Shown here in pieces: positions 7,067 through 14,655 of a stretch of 64,000 bases of DNA. The notes under the pieces were generated by a model, which was given only the letters and a program-made list of their open reading frames with translations, searched no databases and was not told where the DNA came from. The stretch comes from Clostridia bacterium (lineage in GTDB: Bacteria; Bacillota; Clostridia; Oscillospirales; CAG-272), in assembly GCA_017399145.1 (NCBI GenBank), contig JAFQEG010000021.1, positions 50,348-114,347 of the forward strand, read 5' to 3'. The position numbers and the translations under genes are program-made. The first letter of the stretch is position 1. Every line of letters begins with the position of its first letter.

Positions 7067-8770
7067 ATGGATTTCACAACTTCAATTAATGAAACCTTAA
7101 ACAAGGAAAATAGACAATATTACGAAGCATCTAAGTGCGTTGATTGCGAGCCAGGTATGGACTTTAAGCTTGGCAAGTGGGCAAAGCTTGATGAAATCAA
7201 GGATATGGAAGAGGTTTGCCTACCTATATTCTATGACCACGCGCAGGAAAAGGCACTTATGGTACCACTATCTCACTGTATGCTAACAGGTAGTACGGGT
7301 ACAGGTAAGTCAGAGGTAATTGTAAAGAATATTCTTTCGATTATGTCAAGATACGATGATGACAAAAAGCCATCATTTATGGTAACAGACCTAAAGGGTG
7401 ACATCTCTGAGCAGTTAGGCGCAAAGCTTCAAGCTCGTGGATACAACGTAGCTATCCTTGACATGCGTAATTCCTTTGGCTCAGCAAGATATAACTTCCT
7501 AACTCAGATTTACGATGACTATCAAGAGGCTATGAAGATTAAGAAGGATTTGGCTAGCAATAGAATTTCCTCAATCTTTGATGGCGTAAAGTATGATAGC
7601 GTAAAGACTGCTCGTTCAAGAGCTACAATTAAATATCTAACACTTCTAGAGGGCGTTGAAAGAACGGTAAACGAGCTATCAATCATAATGGTTCCTTGTG
7701 ACGACCCCAAGAACAAGTCTTGGGTAGACGGTGCAAGAACTATGTGCGAGGCTATTATGAGAACTATGCTTTTCGACTCCGAGGATTCAAGACTCGGTAT
7801 GACAAGAGAGAAGTTTACAATAGCAAACGTAGCAAGAATTTCATTCTCAACAGATGAAACCTGTACAAAGATTATCAACTGGATGGAAAGAGTTGAGGAT
7901 TCAATTCTTTGCGTAAAGAGTGCACTTTCAGGTAACTACCGTCTTTCTGCAAAGACAACAAGAGACGGCTATGTAAGTACCTTGAATACTCAGCTAGCAC
8001 ACTATGCCGCTGTATCAATTGCCGCACTTACTGAAACTGCAGACGACATCGATTTAAGAAAGATTGCACAAAGCGATAAGCCATATGCAGTGTTTATTAT
8101 AACAGATGACCGTCAGGTTACTACAAATAACATCTGTATGATGTTTATGAATAACCTAATCAATGAGCTTACAAAGGCAGCAGACTCAAGACCTGACCAC
8201 TGCCTACCAAGAGACTTTATCATTCTAGCTGACGAGTTTGCTAATATGCCAGCGCTACCAAATATTGCTAACAAGATTACAACTCTTCGTTCAAGAAAAA
8301 TTTGGATGATGATGGCAATTCAGTCCAACCAACAGCTTGATATGGTATATGGTACTAACCAAATGGAAATTCTTAAGGACAACTGCGACCTTCAAATCTT
8401 CATCGGCTGTAACAACGACAAGACCAAGGAGGACTTTGCAAAGTCTATGGGTGAAAGAATCGGTGCAATAACATCATTCTCAATCCAAAACGACGGCTCG
8501 ATTTCTGCTGCAAAGCAGTCGCAAAACGTACCGGTTGTAAGAAAGAGTGACCTTGATAATCTAAAGCTTGGCGAGTTTTATGTAAGACTTCGTAAGGGTG
8601 ACAATATGAAGAGTCGTATGACTCCATACTTCGAGCAAAGAATAGGTGAGGAAAAGCTAGCACCTGTAACAATAATTCGTGAGTTTGACCCAGACGCAAA
8701 TCATTACAATCTAGCAAGCGTGTTAAAGATTTTAAGACCTAAGTCCTCAAGAAACGACTGGTTTGACTAA
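7067..8770 (+). CDS. TraG/VirD4-family (T4CP-like) ATPase, no conjugation partners nearby
   Basis: This is a 567-residue P-loop ATPase. Walker A is GSTGTGKSE near residue 75, followed by DLKGDISEQLGAKLQARGYNVAILDMRN, a pattern typical of VirD4/TraG coupling proteins. Walker B is FIILADEFANMPALP near residue 384, followed by TLRSRKIWMMMAIQSNQQL. The N-terminal membrane anchor typical of conjugative coupling proteins is missing: the first 70 residues are hydrophilic. No relaxase, VirB4 or other T4SS gene is in the window, so a role in conjugation is unlikely. It may be a soluble DNA- or protein-pumping motor working with the TPR protein. A transcription terminator follows directly. Confidence 0.85.
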   Translation: MDFTTSINETLNKENRQYYEASKCVDCEPGMDFKLGKWAKLDEIKDMEEVCLPIFYDHAQEKALMVPLSHCMLTGSTGTGKSEVIVKNILSIMSRYDDDKKPSFMVTDLKGDISEQLGAKLQARGYNVAILDMRNSFGSARYNFLTQIYDDYQEAMKIKKDLASNRISSIFDGVKYDSVKTARSRATIKYLTLLEGVERTVNELSIIMVPCDDPKNKSWVDGARTMCEAIMRTMLFDSEDSRLGMTREKFTIANVARISFSTDETCTKIINWMERVEDSILCVKSALSGNYRLSAKTTRDGYVSTLNTQLAHYAAVSIAALTETADDIDLRKIAQSDKPYAVFIITDDRQVTTNNICMMFMNNLINELTKAADSRPDHCLPRDFIILADEFANMPALPNIANKITTLRSRKIWMMMAIQSNQQLDMVYGTNQMEILKDNCDLQIFIGCNNDKTKEDFAKSMGERIGAITSFSIQNDGSISAAKQSQNVPVVRKSDLDNLKLGEFYVRLRKGDNMKSRMTPYFEQRIGEEKLAPVTIIREFDPDANHYNLASVLKILRPKSSRNDWFD

Positions 8771-8782
8771 TCTGTAAACTAA

Positions 8783-8812
8783 AAAGCCACACGCAAGTGT
8801 GGCTTTATTCTT
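8783..8812 (+). terminator. Rho-independent terminator of the TPR-TraG operon
   Basis: AAAGCCACAC at 8783-8792 and GTGTGGCTTT at 8797-8806 form a perfect 10-bp stem with a GCAA loop, followed by a T-rich stretch. Confidence 0.85.
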
Positions 8813-8828
8813 TTAAGGAGGAATAAAT

Positions 8829-9509
8829 ATGATAAGAGTAACAGGCGATACCCATGGTGAGGAAATAAGATTCTATGAAGAAAATATGGTAGGCGAGCAT
8901 TCCTGGACTAAGGACGACTATCTAATGATATGTGGTGACTTTGGCTATATTTTTCGTAATAGCCCCTATGAAAGAATTTTCCTTGATAAGCTTGAGGAAA
9001 AGCCCTACACAATTTGCTTTGTAGATGGCAACCACGAAAATTTCCCTGCGATATATGAATATCCAAAGGAAAAATGGAATGGTGGATACGTGCATAGGAT
9101 AAGAAAAAATATAGTACACCTAATGCGTGGACAGGTTTACACAATCGAGGGCAAGACCTTCTTTACAATGGGTGGTGGTTATAGTCGCGATCGAATGTAT
9201 AGAAAGCCCGGTGTTTCATGGTGGCCACAGGAAATGCCATCTAACGACGAATACAGAGAGGCAACTCAAAATCTTAAGGAGGTAGGCAACAGGGTTGACT
9301 ATATCCTTTCACATACAGCACCTAAGGAGGTAGTAAATCGAATGAATCGTACCTGCGACGAAAACGAGCTTGAATTAAACGGCTTTTTCGATTGGCTTAT
9401 GTACGAGGTTGAGTTTAAGCAATGGTTTTTCGGTCACTGGCACTCTGATATAGGAATTGACGGTGGCAAATTTAGGGCAGTTTGGTTTGACGTTTGCGAG
9501 ATAAAGTAA
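8829..9509 (+). CDS. Calcineurin-like metallophosphoesterase
   Basis: This is a 226-residue cytosolic protein carrying all five metallophosphoesterase motifs in order: GDTHG near residue 6, GDFG near 36, GNHE near 67, SHTAP near 160 and GHWHSD near 208. These coordinate a dinuclear metal centre for phosphomonoester or phosphodiester hydrolysis; the physiological substrate cannot be told from sequence. The ribosome site AAGGAGG precedes the ATG. The gene lies just downstream of the TraG-operon terminator and may receive read-through, as no clear promoter separates them. Confidence 0.92.
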   Translation: MIRVTGDTHGEEIRFYEENMVGEHSWTKDDYLMICGDFGYIFRNSPYERIFLDKLEEKPYTICFVDGNHENFPAIYEYPKEKWNGGYVHRIRKNIVHLMRGQVYTIEGKTFFTMGGGYSRDRMYRKPGVSWWPQEMPSNDEYREATQNLKEVGNRVDYILSHTAPKEVVNRMNRTCDENELELNGFFDWLMYEVEFKQWFFGHWHSDIGIDGGKFRAVWFDVCEIK

Positions 9510-9516
9510 ATTTCTG

Positions 9517-9545
9517 TTGAAAAAAATATAACTCTGTGCTATACT
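9517..9545 (+). promoter_or_regulatory. Promoter immediately ahead of a terminator hairpin
   Basis: TTGAAA at 9517-9522, a 17-base spacer, then TATACT at 9540-9545. Transcription would start near 9552, directly before the terminator stem at 9558-9581, giving an RNA of only about 30-35 nt unless there is read-through. Confidence 0.5.
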
Positions 9546-9557
9546 AATTGCATAGGG

Positions 9558-9584
9558 AAAATCACCCTACGAGGTGATTTTTTC
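9558..9584 (+). terminator. Rho-independent terminator or attenuator
   Basis: AAAATCACC at 9558-9566 pairs with GGTGATTTT at 9573-9581, followed by further T residues. It terminates the phosphoesterase gene or attenuates transcription from the promoter at 9517 towards the gene at 9677. Confidence 0.8.
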
Positions 9585-9600
9585 GCAAAAGATAAAAGAC

Positions 9601-9660
9601 CTAACACAGTGTCTAAATTTTTAATCACTTAAAAGAAAAATACCGACCCTGTGTCTAGCT
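9601..9660. repeat. Two copies of the dispersed GACACAGGGTAG-type intergenic motif
   Basis: One copy reads CTAACACAGTGTCTAAATTT from 9601. The second, in the opposite orientation, reads CGACCCTGTGTCTAGC at 9644-9659. Related copies occur near 39441, 39541, 57295 and 63315. See the finding on this motif. Confidence 0.55.
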
Positions 9661-9676
9661 TTTAAAAGGAGCATTT

Positions 9677-10411
9677 ATGGAAGAAAAAGAGAAAAATCAG
9701 CCAAATGAGTCTAATATTGCTAGGCGAGAAAGACTTTTAGGCACCGATATGACCGACAAAATCCACGACGACGAGGCAGAAATTACAAAGGGTAGCTTTT
9801 TTGCAAACCTATGGTATAATCACAAGTGGAAAATTATAATTGCATCAGTTTTTATAATCGTCGCAATTGTTGGAATTGTAGCAATGCTAAACCAAAAAAA
9901 GTACGATATGGAGCTTTCCTATTACGGACCTGTTTACGTAAAAAATGACCTTTATGGTGATATTCAAGAAGCCCTTGACCAGCTAATCGACGACTATAAC
10001 GGCGATGGAGAAAAAAGAATAAACTTTACCTTTATATGCTATGATGGTGATATTAAGGACACGCCCGAAAACAAGGACCTGCTTGATGCTAACACGAAAA
10101 ACCTTGATGCTATGAATAGTCAGGTAAACGGTGGCTACATTTCATTTTATATTATGGACAAGGACATTTTTGAAATGTACAAGGGTCACTTTATTACCGC
10201 TGAGGAAATTCTTGGCTACAAGCCGGAGGAAAAAATGCTTTACGACTCTCGTGCAGTATTGCTTGAGGAAACTATGCTTGATGAAAGATATCCATCACTT
10301 GCGCCAATTTGCAAGGATACAGTAATTTGCGTGCAAAAAATCTATACCACAAGAGATGAAACTCTTGAAAGTGCAAAAGCACTTTTCAAGGCAATTGTTG
10401 AATTAGAATAA
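9677..10411 (+). CDS. Single-pass membrane protein of unknown function
   Basis: This is a 244-residue protein. The N-terminal 48 or so residues are hydrophilic and charged, with no cleavable signal. One TM segment at about 52-72 (IIIASVFIIVAIVGIVAML) is flanked by lysines on both sides. About 170 residues follow that would be extracytoplasmic if the positive-inside rule holds. The extracellular part contains repeated acidic patches (DQLIDDYNGDGEK, YDGDIKDTPENKD) but no motif I know. The ribosome site AAAAGGAG precedes the ATG, and a strong bidirectional terminator follows. Unknown function. Confidence 0.8.
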   Translation: MEEKEKNQPNESNIARRERLLGTDMTDKIHDDEAEITKGSFFANLWYNHKWKIIIASVFIIVAIVGIVAMLNQKKYDMELSYYGPVYVKNDLYGDIQEALDQLIDDYNGDGEKRINFTFICYDGDIKDTPENKDLLDANTKNLDAMNSQVNGGYISFYIMDKDIFEMYKGHFITAEEILGYKPEEKMLYDSRAVLLEETMLDERYPSLAPICKDTVICVQKIYTTRDETLESAKALFKAIVELE

Positions 10412-10444
10412 AAAAGATGAGCAACGTCGTTGCTCATCTTTTTT
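10411..10444. terminator. Bidirectional terminator between convergent genes
   Basis: A perfect 15-bp stem (AAAAAGATGAGCAAC with GTTGCTCATCTTTTT) around GTC has A and T runs usable on both strands. It overlaps the ends of both flanking genes. Confidence 0.9.
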
Positions 10445-11666
10445 AATCAAAATAACTCTTATATTCAATATGTAAGTTGCTATCGGGGAAAAGGTGCTGA
10501 TGCAAATCAACAAAGTAGTCGTCGGTCATGCTTGCAATATAGTCAACTACAATTTGATTTTTCTCTTCCTTTTCGTAAGGAATTTCCCTTTCGTAAGGGG
10601 ATTCATTTATATACTTAATATGATGAGAGAAAATAGGGGAGTCAAGATTTTCATTTTCAAGGTCTGCAAGTAGCCTTTCGTAAACGTTTTTCATCATAAC
10701 CTTAACAGTGCTATCAAGCAACTCTTGATTTTTTGGGCAAAGATAAATAAGTCTGTAATTTTCTTCCTTTGCAGTTTTGAGCGCATCAAAATGCTTTTGG
10801 TCAAGCATAATGTAATCCTTGCCATAGCTATTTTGAATAATGTTTACCATTAGGTTATTAATAATTTCTGCATTCTCAACGCCGATTGCAGTATCGGAAA
10901 ACATTCCTATGTCAAGGTCCCTTGCCCTTTTTGCATCTTGTCTGTCCTTGCCAAGATATGCTATAATATCGCAAATTCTCATAACACAGCCCTCAAGGGT
11001 TGATGGGACTAGCTTTCTTACGTTAGCTTTGTCGACGTAACAAGCTTCAATTTGAGAATCAAACTCCTCGAAGGAGGTAAGAGCTTTTGGCTTGTATTCC
11101 TTTAACTCTAATTCACCATCGTGACTTGCAATTCCACTAAGAGTCTGTAAGCTAATGTTAAGAGGGTAAATCTTATCAAGGACACGGACAGAGTGAATGT
11201 TGTGAGAAAAGTGTCTTTTTGTATAAGAATAGTAAATCTCGTCAAGATATTTTTCACCGGCATGGCCAAAGGGAGTATGACCGATATCGTGACCTAGGGC
11301 AATAGCTTCAATTAGGTCAAGGTTAAGATTTAAGCACTTGCCAATAGTCCTTGCAATTCTAGAAACCAATTGTACGTGAAGGGCACGTCTTGTAATATCA
11401 TCGTTTTTGTAAAATGAGAAAACTTGTGTCTTGTCGCTGTATCTATTGTAATAGGGACAGTGCAAGATTTTATCTATATCTCGAATGTAAGGAGTGCGTA
11501 CGACGCTTGCAATGTCGGAGGTGCGAGGGTGCCTTCTTATAGCATCTCTGTCACCGGTTGCAAAGGAAACAAAGGTACAGCCTTCCTTTTCTTCAATAAT
11601 TCTTTGATTTAACTCAGGGGTAAGCGTTTCGTAGCTTAACCTTCTTTTTGTGTTAAGGTCTTTCAT
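10443..11666 (-). CDS. dgt: Deoxyguanosinetriphosphate triphosphohydrolase-like HD protein
   Basis: This is a 407-residue cytosolic HD-domain protein of the dGTPase family, which splits dNTPs (classically dGTP) to the deoxynucleoside and triphosphate. The HD signature is LGHDIGHTPFGHAGE, preceded by RRALHVQLVSRIARTIGKCLNLN. Upstream are RRHPRTSDIASVVRTPYIRDIDKILHCPYYNRYSDKTQVF. A GTG six bases upstream is possible, but the ribosome site AAAGGTGG is correctly spaced only for the ATG at 11666. Monocistronic, with its own promoter. It may act in dNTP-pool control; some family members restrict phage, but nothing here singles that out. Confidence 0.93.
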   Translation of the reverse strand: MKDLNTKRRLSYETLTPELNQRIIEEKEGCTFVSFATGDRDAIRRHPRTSDIASVVRTPYIRDIDKILHCPYYNRYSDKTQVFSFYKNDDITRRALHVQLVSRIARTIGKCLNLNLDLIEAIALGHDIGHTPFGHAGEKYLDEIYYSYTKRHFSHNIHSVRVLDKIYPLNISLQTLSGIASHDGELELKEYKPKALTSFEEFDSQIEACYVDKANVRKLVPSTLEGCVMRICDIIAYLGKDRQDAKRARDLDIGMFSDTAIGVENAEIINNLMVNIIQNSYGKDYIMLDQKHFDALKTAKEENYRLIYLCPKNQELLDSTVKVMMKNVYERLLADLENENLDSPIFSHHIKYINESPYEREIPYEKEEKNQIVVDYIASMTDDYFVDLHQHLFPDSNLHIEYKSYFD

Positions 11667-11688
11667 AAGCACCCACCTTTCTTATATA

Positions 11689-11717
11689 ATTCTACCATAA
11701 AAGAGAAATAAATTCAA
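11689..11717 (-). promoter_or_regulatory. Promoter of the dGTPase gene
   Basis: Minus strand: TTGAAT (plus 11712-11717), a 17-base spacer, TAGAAT (plus 11689-11694). The leader is short. Confidence 0.6.
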
Positions 11718-11774
11718 CCTCTATTTTATATCAATGTATGAACAACTTTACACTTGAACATACATAGATGAAAC

Positions 11775-11796
11775 AAAAAAGCTCACAAGAGAGCTT
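11775..11796 (-). terminator. Terminator downstream of the TVP38-gene remnant
   Basis: On the minus strand AAGCTC and GAGCTT form the stem, followed by TTTTTTG. It overlaps the stop codon of the duplicated C-terminal fragment and is probably the terminator of the ancestral gene copy. Confidence 0.65.
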
Positions 11797-11866
11797 ATTT
11801 GTTTCTTTTTAGCCTTGTTGCAAGTCTGTCTAAGAATTCGTTTATTTGACTTGAAAATTTCATTCC
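11795..11866 (-). pseudogene. Remnant of a duplicated TVP38/TMEM64-type gene (C-terminal 23 codons)
   Basis: The minus strand encodes GMKFSSQINEFLDRLATRLKRNK and a stop. It closely parallels the C-terminus of the intact gene next door (GMKFSSQINDFLDRLSRNIRK). At DNA level 11844-11866 is identical to 12058-12080 (23 bp), while the last codons have diverged. The rest of this copy is missing and is replaced upstream by the GC-rich repeat at 11867-12010. An old tandem duplication followed by deletion or replacement explains this best. Confidence 0.7.
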
Positions 11867-12010
11867 AAAGCCTTCCCCTTTGTACGGAGGGCACCCTTCA
11901 GGGCGTGCCTTGTGCAGAAGGGGGCGATTCCCCTGTGAGGGGAAATGTCGCAAAGCGACAAAAGGGTTGCGCCCTGCCAAAGGGACCCTCGGGTGGTGGA
12001 TGAGGTGTAG
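11867..12010. repeat. GC-rich palindromic intergenic element (MITE/REP-like)
   Basis: About 140 bp are markedly richer in G+C than the surroundings and packed with inverted repeats: CCCCTGTGAGGGG (11930-11942), TGTCGC/GCGACA (11946-11960), and GGCAC/GTGCC around 11890-11909. It has no coding potential I trust. It resembles the GC-rich, stem-loop-forming intergenic repeats common in clostridial genomes. It sits between the remnant and the intact TVP38-like gene, so it probably inserted at, or mediated, the rearrangement. Confidence 0.65.
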
Positions 12011-12014
12011 TATT

Positions 12015-12728
12015 CTATTTTCTTATATTGCGAGAAAGCCTATCCAAAAAGTCATTAATTTGACTTGAAAATTTCATTCCTAGAAAAAGTCCTAATAGAG
12101 ATAGCACAATCAAAAGTGCAATAATCAAAATTCCCCACCAGGTATATGGTATTACCTCTCCCGACATAAACAGAAGAGTTGCGCCAATTGAGGTTGCCCT
12201 TGTAAAAAGCTGCATAATAGTAAAGGTAAAGGGTGGAGTTTTTAACATTCCTGAAACTGAGCAAAGTAAATCGTCAGGGAAGAAGGGAAACAAAAACGCA
12301 AAGAAGAGTGCGATATTTTCCTTGCCCTTAAGTCGCAAAAGCCAAAGGTCTACCTTCTTCTTGTCTCCTGCTACCCAATCAAGATAGGGTCTTCCAAGGA
12401 CTCTACCTAGGAAATATGCAAAATATGACCCTGCCAAAAGTCCCACGTATGAATAGATAAAGGAAACCCAAGGACCAAAAAGATAGCTACCTGCCAAAAC
12501 AGTAACCGTTGAGGGAATAGGAATAATAGTAACCTGTAAAAAGGTTGCTAAAATAAAAATCAAGGGGGCAAGTGCCCCCTTTTCCTTGATGTATTCCTGT
12601 AACCCTTCCTTAGTTATGCTAGTAAGTCCCAAATGCTTAAAAAGAAAATACAAAATCAAAAGAGCTAAGCCTATACCGAAAAGAGAGGCAACAAGCCTAA
12701 TTAGTGCTTGCTTATTTTCTTTTTTCAT
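12015..12728 (-). CDS. TVP38/TMEM64 (VTT/DedA-type) membrane protein
   Basis: This is a 237-residue polytopic inner-membrane protein with about five or six hydrophobic segments (LVASLFGIGLALLILYFLF; LIFILATFLQVTIIPIPSTVTVLAG; YVGLLAGSYFAYFLG; WWGILIIALLIVLSLLGLFLG). The pattern ATFLQVTIIPIPSTVTVLAGSYLFG followed by LLAGSYFAYFLGRVLGRPYL is typical of the TVP38/TMEM64 (SNARE-associated, VTT) family, whose members are linked to lipid scrambling or transport. It has its own promoter. A C-terminal duplicate fragment lies downstream beyond the GC-rich element. Confidence 0.88.
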   Translation of the reverse strand: MKKENKQALIRLVASLFGIGLALLILYFLFKHLGLTSITKEGLQEYIKEKGALAPLIFILATFLQVTIIPIPSTVTVLAGSYLFGPWVSFIYSYVGLLAGSYFAYFLGRVLGRPYLDWVAGDKKKVDLWLLRLKGKENIALFFAFLFPFFPDDLLCSVSGMLKTPPFTFTIMQLFTRATSIGATLLFMSGEVIPYTWWGILIIALLIVLSLLGLFLGMKFSSQINDFLDRLSRNIRK

Positions 12729-12799
12729 AAATATTCCTTTGTTTTTTCTTAGTATATGCAGAGAAAAATTTAATAATCCTAAAATACAAATCTAAAATG

Positions 12800-12828
12800 A
12801 GTATAGCACAAAAGAAAAGCATTGTAAA
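12800..12828 (-). promoter_or_regulatory. Promoter of the TVP38-like gene
   Basis: Minus strand: TTTACA (plus 12823-12828), a 17-base spacer, TATACT (plus 12800-12805). Confidence 0.65.
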
Positions 12829-12832
12829 GAAA

Positions 12833-12864
12833 AATAAATAGGGTACCGAAGTACCCTACTTATT
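12833..12864 (-). terminator. Terminator of the small membrane protein gene
   Basis: TAGGGTAC and GTACCCTA form a stem with a CGAA (plus strand) tetraloop, flanked by A/T runs. Confidence 0.8.
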
Positions 12865-12876
12865 TTGCTATGTTAA

Positions 12877-13194
12877 TTATTCAGCTGCCTCAGCAAGGTG
12901 AGTATGAGAAACTACCCAACCTACCATCTTGATTGAAAGCCAGAAGCTGTAAATACCAAGAGTGATGATTGTGAGCAATAACCACTTAATGTATTGACCG
13001 AACAACTGACCGCCGTTACCATCGAATGTAACCTGCTTACCATCAATCTTAATGTGCTTTGCGTACCAGTTCATAACCATGCAAACAGCCCAAGGAGCAC
13101 CAATACCCAATGTGATTGATGTCAAAAGACCAGCAAGAAGGCTGATACCGATAAGGCCCAAAAGACCACCGTTAAACTTTGATGTGTTTTCCAT
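12877..13194 (-). CDS. Small DUF898-like membrane protein
   Basis: This is a 105-residue protein with two hydrophobic regions (GLLGLIGISLLAGLLTSITLGIGAPWAVCMV and YIKWLLLTIITLGIYSFWL). The pattern TLGIGAPWAVCMVMNWYAKHIKIDGKQVTFDG ... FGQYIKWLLLTIITLGIYSFW resembles one repeat of DUF898 (YjgN-type) proteins. Full-length members carry several such units, so this is a single-unit version. A TTG two codons upstream is possible, but GGAGAG is spaced correctly for the ATG at 13194. It has its own strong promoter and terminator. Function unknown. Confidence 0.8.
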   Translation of the reverse strand: MENTSKFNGGLLGLIGISLLAGLLTSITLGIGAPWAVCMVMNWYAKHIKIDGKQVTFDGNGGQLFGQYIKWLLLTIITLGIYSFWLSIKMVGWVVSHTHLAEAAE

Positions 13195-13237
13195 TGTCAA
13201 ATCTCTCCTTTCAAAATTTGCCCATTAGGACATAATA

Positions 13238-13266
13238 ATTATAGCACTAACTATTTACTTTGTCAA
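13238..13266 (-). promoter_or_regulatory. Consensus promoter of the small membrane protein gene
   Basis: Minus strand: TTGACA (plus 13261-13266), a 17-base spacer, TATAAT (plus 13238-13243). A perfect consensus suggests high expression. Confidence 0.85.
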
Positions 13267-13330
13267 CTATTAATTAACAAATGTTAATAATTCGTAAGTT
13301 AATACAACCTAAAAAACTGTGCAAAACGAC

Positions 13331-13365
13331 AAAAAAGCACAGACTAGAAAAGTCTGTGCTAAAAA
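13331..13365 (-). terminator. Terminator of the LRR gene
   Basis: AGCACAGACT (13336-13345) pairs with AGTCTGTGCT (13351-13360), with A/T runs on both sides. Confidence 0.85.
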
Positions 13366-14124
13366 TTATTTTCTAAACCAACCGCCACAGCCGTCGTCAA
13401 AGTCCATTGTTGAAAGCATTTCTGCATTTTTCTCAGGATTAGACAAATCAAGGTCGTATTCCTCGTCGTTGTAAACGCAGGTCCATGCCCAGCCACAAGG
13501 ATTTTCAAAGGTTACTCTCTTTAGTCCATAACAGCTTCTAAAGGCCAGTGGTTCAATTCTTTTAACACTCTTAGGAATAGTAATATCAACTAATGAGTAG
13601 CAATGCTCAAATGCATCCTCTTCGATTATAACTGCTCTTTGTGAAACAGGGAATACCTTCAAGGACTCACAACCGCTAAAGGTACCCTCAGAAATCAAAT
13701 CGGTAGGATTGATATTTTCAAGGGACTTGCAATCGCAAAAGGCATAAGGACCTATGTATCCAACACGCACGGATGCAGTAACAAGTGATGAGCAACCATA
13801 AAATGCGCCTCTACCAATTACAGACACGTGGCAGGGTATATCAATAGATTTTAGTGCTGTACAATAATTAAATGCATAGTCGCCAATTTCAAACATAGAG
13901 GCAAAGCTATCGTGATTATAAAAATCCTCTTCACAAGGAAAAGTAACCGACTCAAGCTGACTACAATCCTTAAAGGCTTGCTCCTCGATTCCAACAACTA
14001 AATAGCCATTCACGTCTAGTGGGATTTCAACACTCTTAGCGTCCTTTTCACATTCTACAATAACACAGGTGTGCTCAAATTTATCAAGTCTTAGGGTTAG
14101 CTTTTCGTATTTAATCTCTTCCAT
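13366..14124 (-). CDS. BspA-like leucine-rich-repeat protein, cytosolic
   Basis: This is a 252-residue protein without signal peptide or TM segment. From about residue 25 it consists of LRR_5/BspA units (GIEEQAFKDCSQLESVTFP; IGDYAFNYCTALKSIDIP; IGRGAFYGCSSLV; IEEDAFEHCYSLVDITIP; IEPLAFRSCYGLKRVTF). Unlike the LRR protein at 237 it lacks the NSSSSSF tag. The acidic C-terminus ends in DDGCGGWFRK. The ribosome site AAAAAGGAG precedes the ATG. A protein-binding role is likely; the partner is unknown. Monocistronic. Confidence 0.85.
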   Translation of the reverse strand: MEEIKYEKLTLRLDKFEHTCVIVECEKDAKSVEIPLDVNGYLVVGIEEQAFKDCSQLESVTFPCEEDFYNHDSFASMFEIGDYAFNYCTALKSIDIPCHVSVIGRGAFYGCSSLVTASVRVGYIGPYAFCDCKSLENINPTDLISEGTFSGCESLKVFPVSQRAVIIEEDAFEHCYSLVDITIPKSVKRIEPLAFRSCYGLKRVTFENPCGWAWTCVYNDEEYDLDLSNPEKNAEMLSTMDFDDGCGGWFRK

Positions 14125-14152
14125 AATTAAGCTCCTTTTTTGAATATATCTT

Positions 14153-14182
14153 ATTTTATCACGACAAATGGGATTTTGTAAA
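14153..14182 (-). promoter_or_regulatory. Promoter of the LRR gene
   Basis: Minus strand: TTTACA (plus 14177-14182), an 18-base spacer, TAAAAT (plus 14153-14158). Confidence 0.5.
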
Positions 14183-14229
14183 GTGAAAATCCTAAAAAAG
14201 TAGAAAAATCATACACTTCCTAGGACTTT

Positions 14230-14643
14230 TTACTCAGAAACAACATATTTTTTTAAAATTTCATCGTACTCTGTAAAGCCCTTAGTCAATGAGGTAGGCA
14301 TACCCTTGGAATTTAAAAAGCAATGAAAGCTTTTGCCCGTAAAAACTAACTCACCGCTTTGATTATACATAGCGTAGGAAAAGGACAATTTTACCCTTTT
14401 GTACTCAATGATTTTTACACAAACTCGCACACTGTCCCCAAAGGTTGTAGGCTTTTTGTATTGACATTCCACCCCGATAACGGGAGAAATAATACCCTGT
14501 GGCTCTAATTTATCATAGCCACAACCAATTTGGTCCAAAAAATCGATACGTGCCTCTTCCATTAGCCTTACATAGTTAGAATGGTGGGTGACACCCATCT
14601 TGTCAGTTTCGTAATAATTTATCTTGCGAATATAGTCCTTCAT
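14230..14643 (-). CDS. YbgC-type acyl-CoA thioesterase (4HBT, hotdog fold)
   Basis: This is a 137-residue hotdog-fold protein. The N-terminal YYETDKMGVTHHSNYVRLMEEARIDFL matches the 4HBT/YbgC signature, with the catalytic Asp in the ETDKMG.TH.SNY motif. It would hydrolyse acyl-CoA or a similar acyl thioester. It lies 12 bases downstream of the flavin reductase gene on the same strand, so the two are probably one transcript. The substrate is not predictable. Confidence 0.92.
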   Translation of the reverse strand: MKDYIRKINYYETDKMGVTHHSNYVRLMEEARIDFLDQIGCGYDKLEPQGIISPVIGVECQYKKPTTFGDSVRVCVKIIEYKRVKLSFSYAMYNQSGELVFTGKSFHCFLNSKGMPTSLTKGFTEYDEILKKYVVSE

Positions 14644-14655
14644 AATAGCCTCTTT

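Noticed and set aside
7067-8770. Part of an integrative conjugative element
   Set aside because: No relaxase, VirB4/VirB6, integrase or oriT-like region in 64 kb; the ATPase also lacks the usual membrane anchor.
10430-10618. Small plus-strand ORF antisense to the dGTPase 3' end
   Set aside because: Lies over the terminator and the coding strand of dgt, without ribosome site.
11815-12068. Plus-strand ORFs in the GC-rich element
   Set aside because: Arise from the GC-rich palindromes; no ribosome site and no similarity to a protein family.
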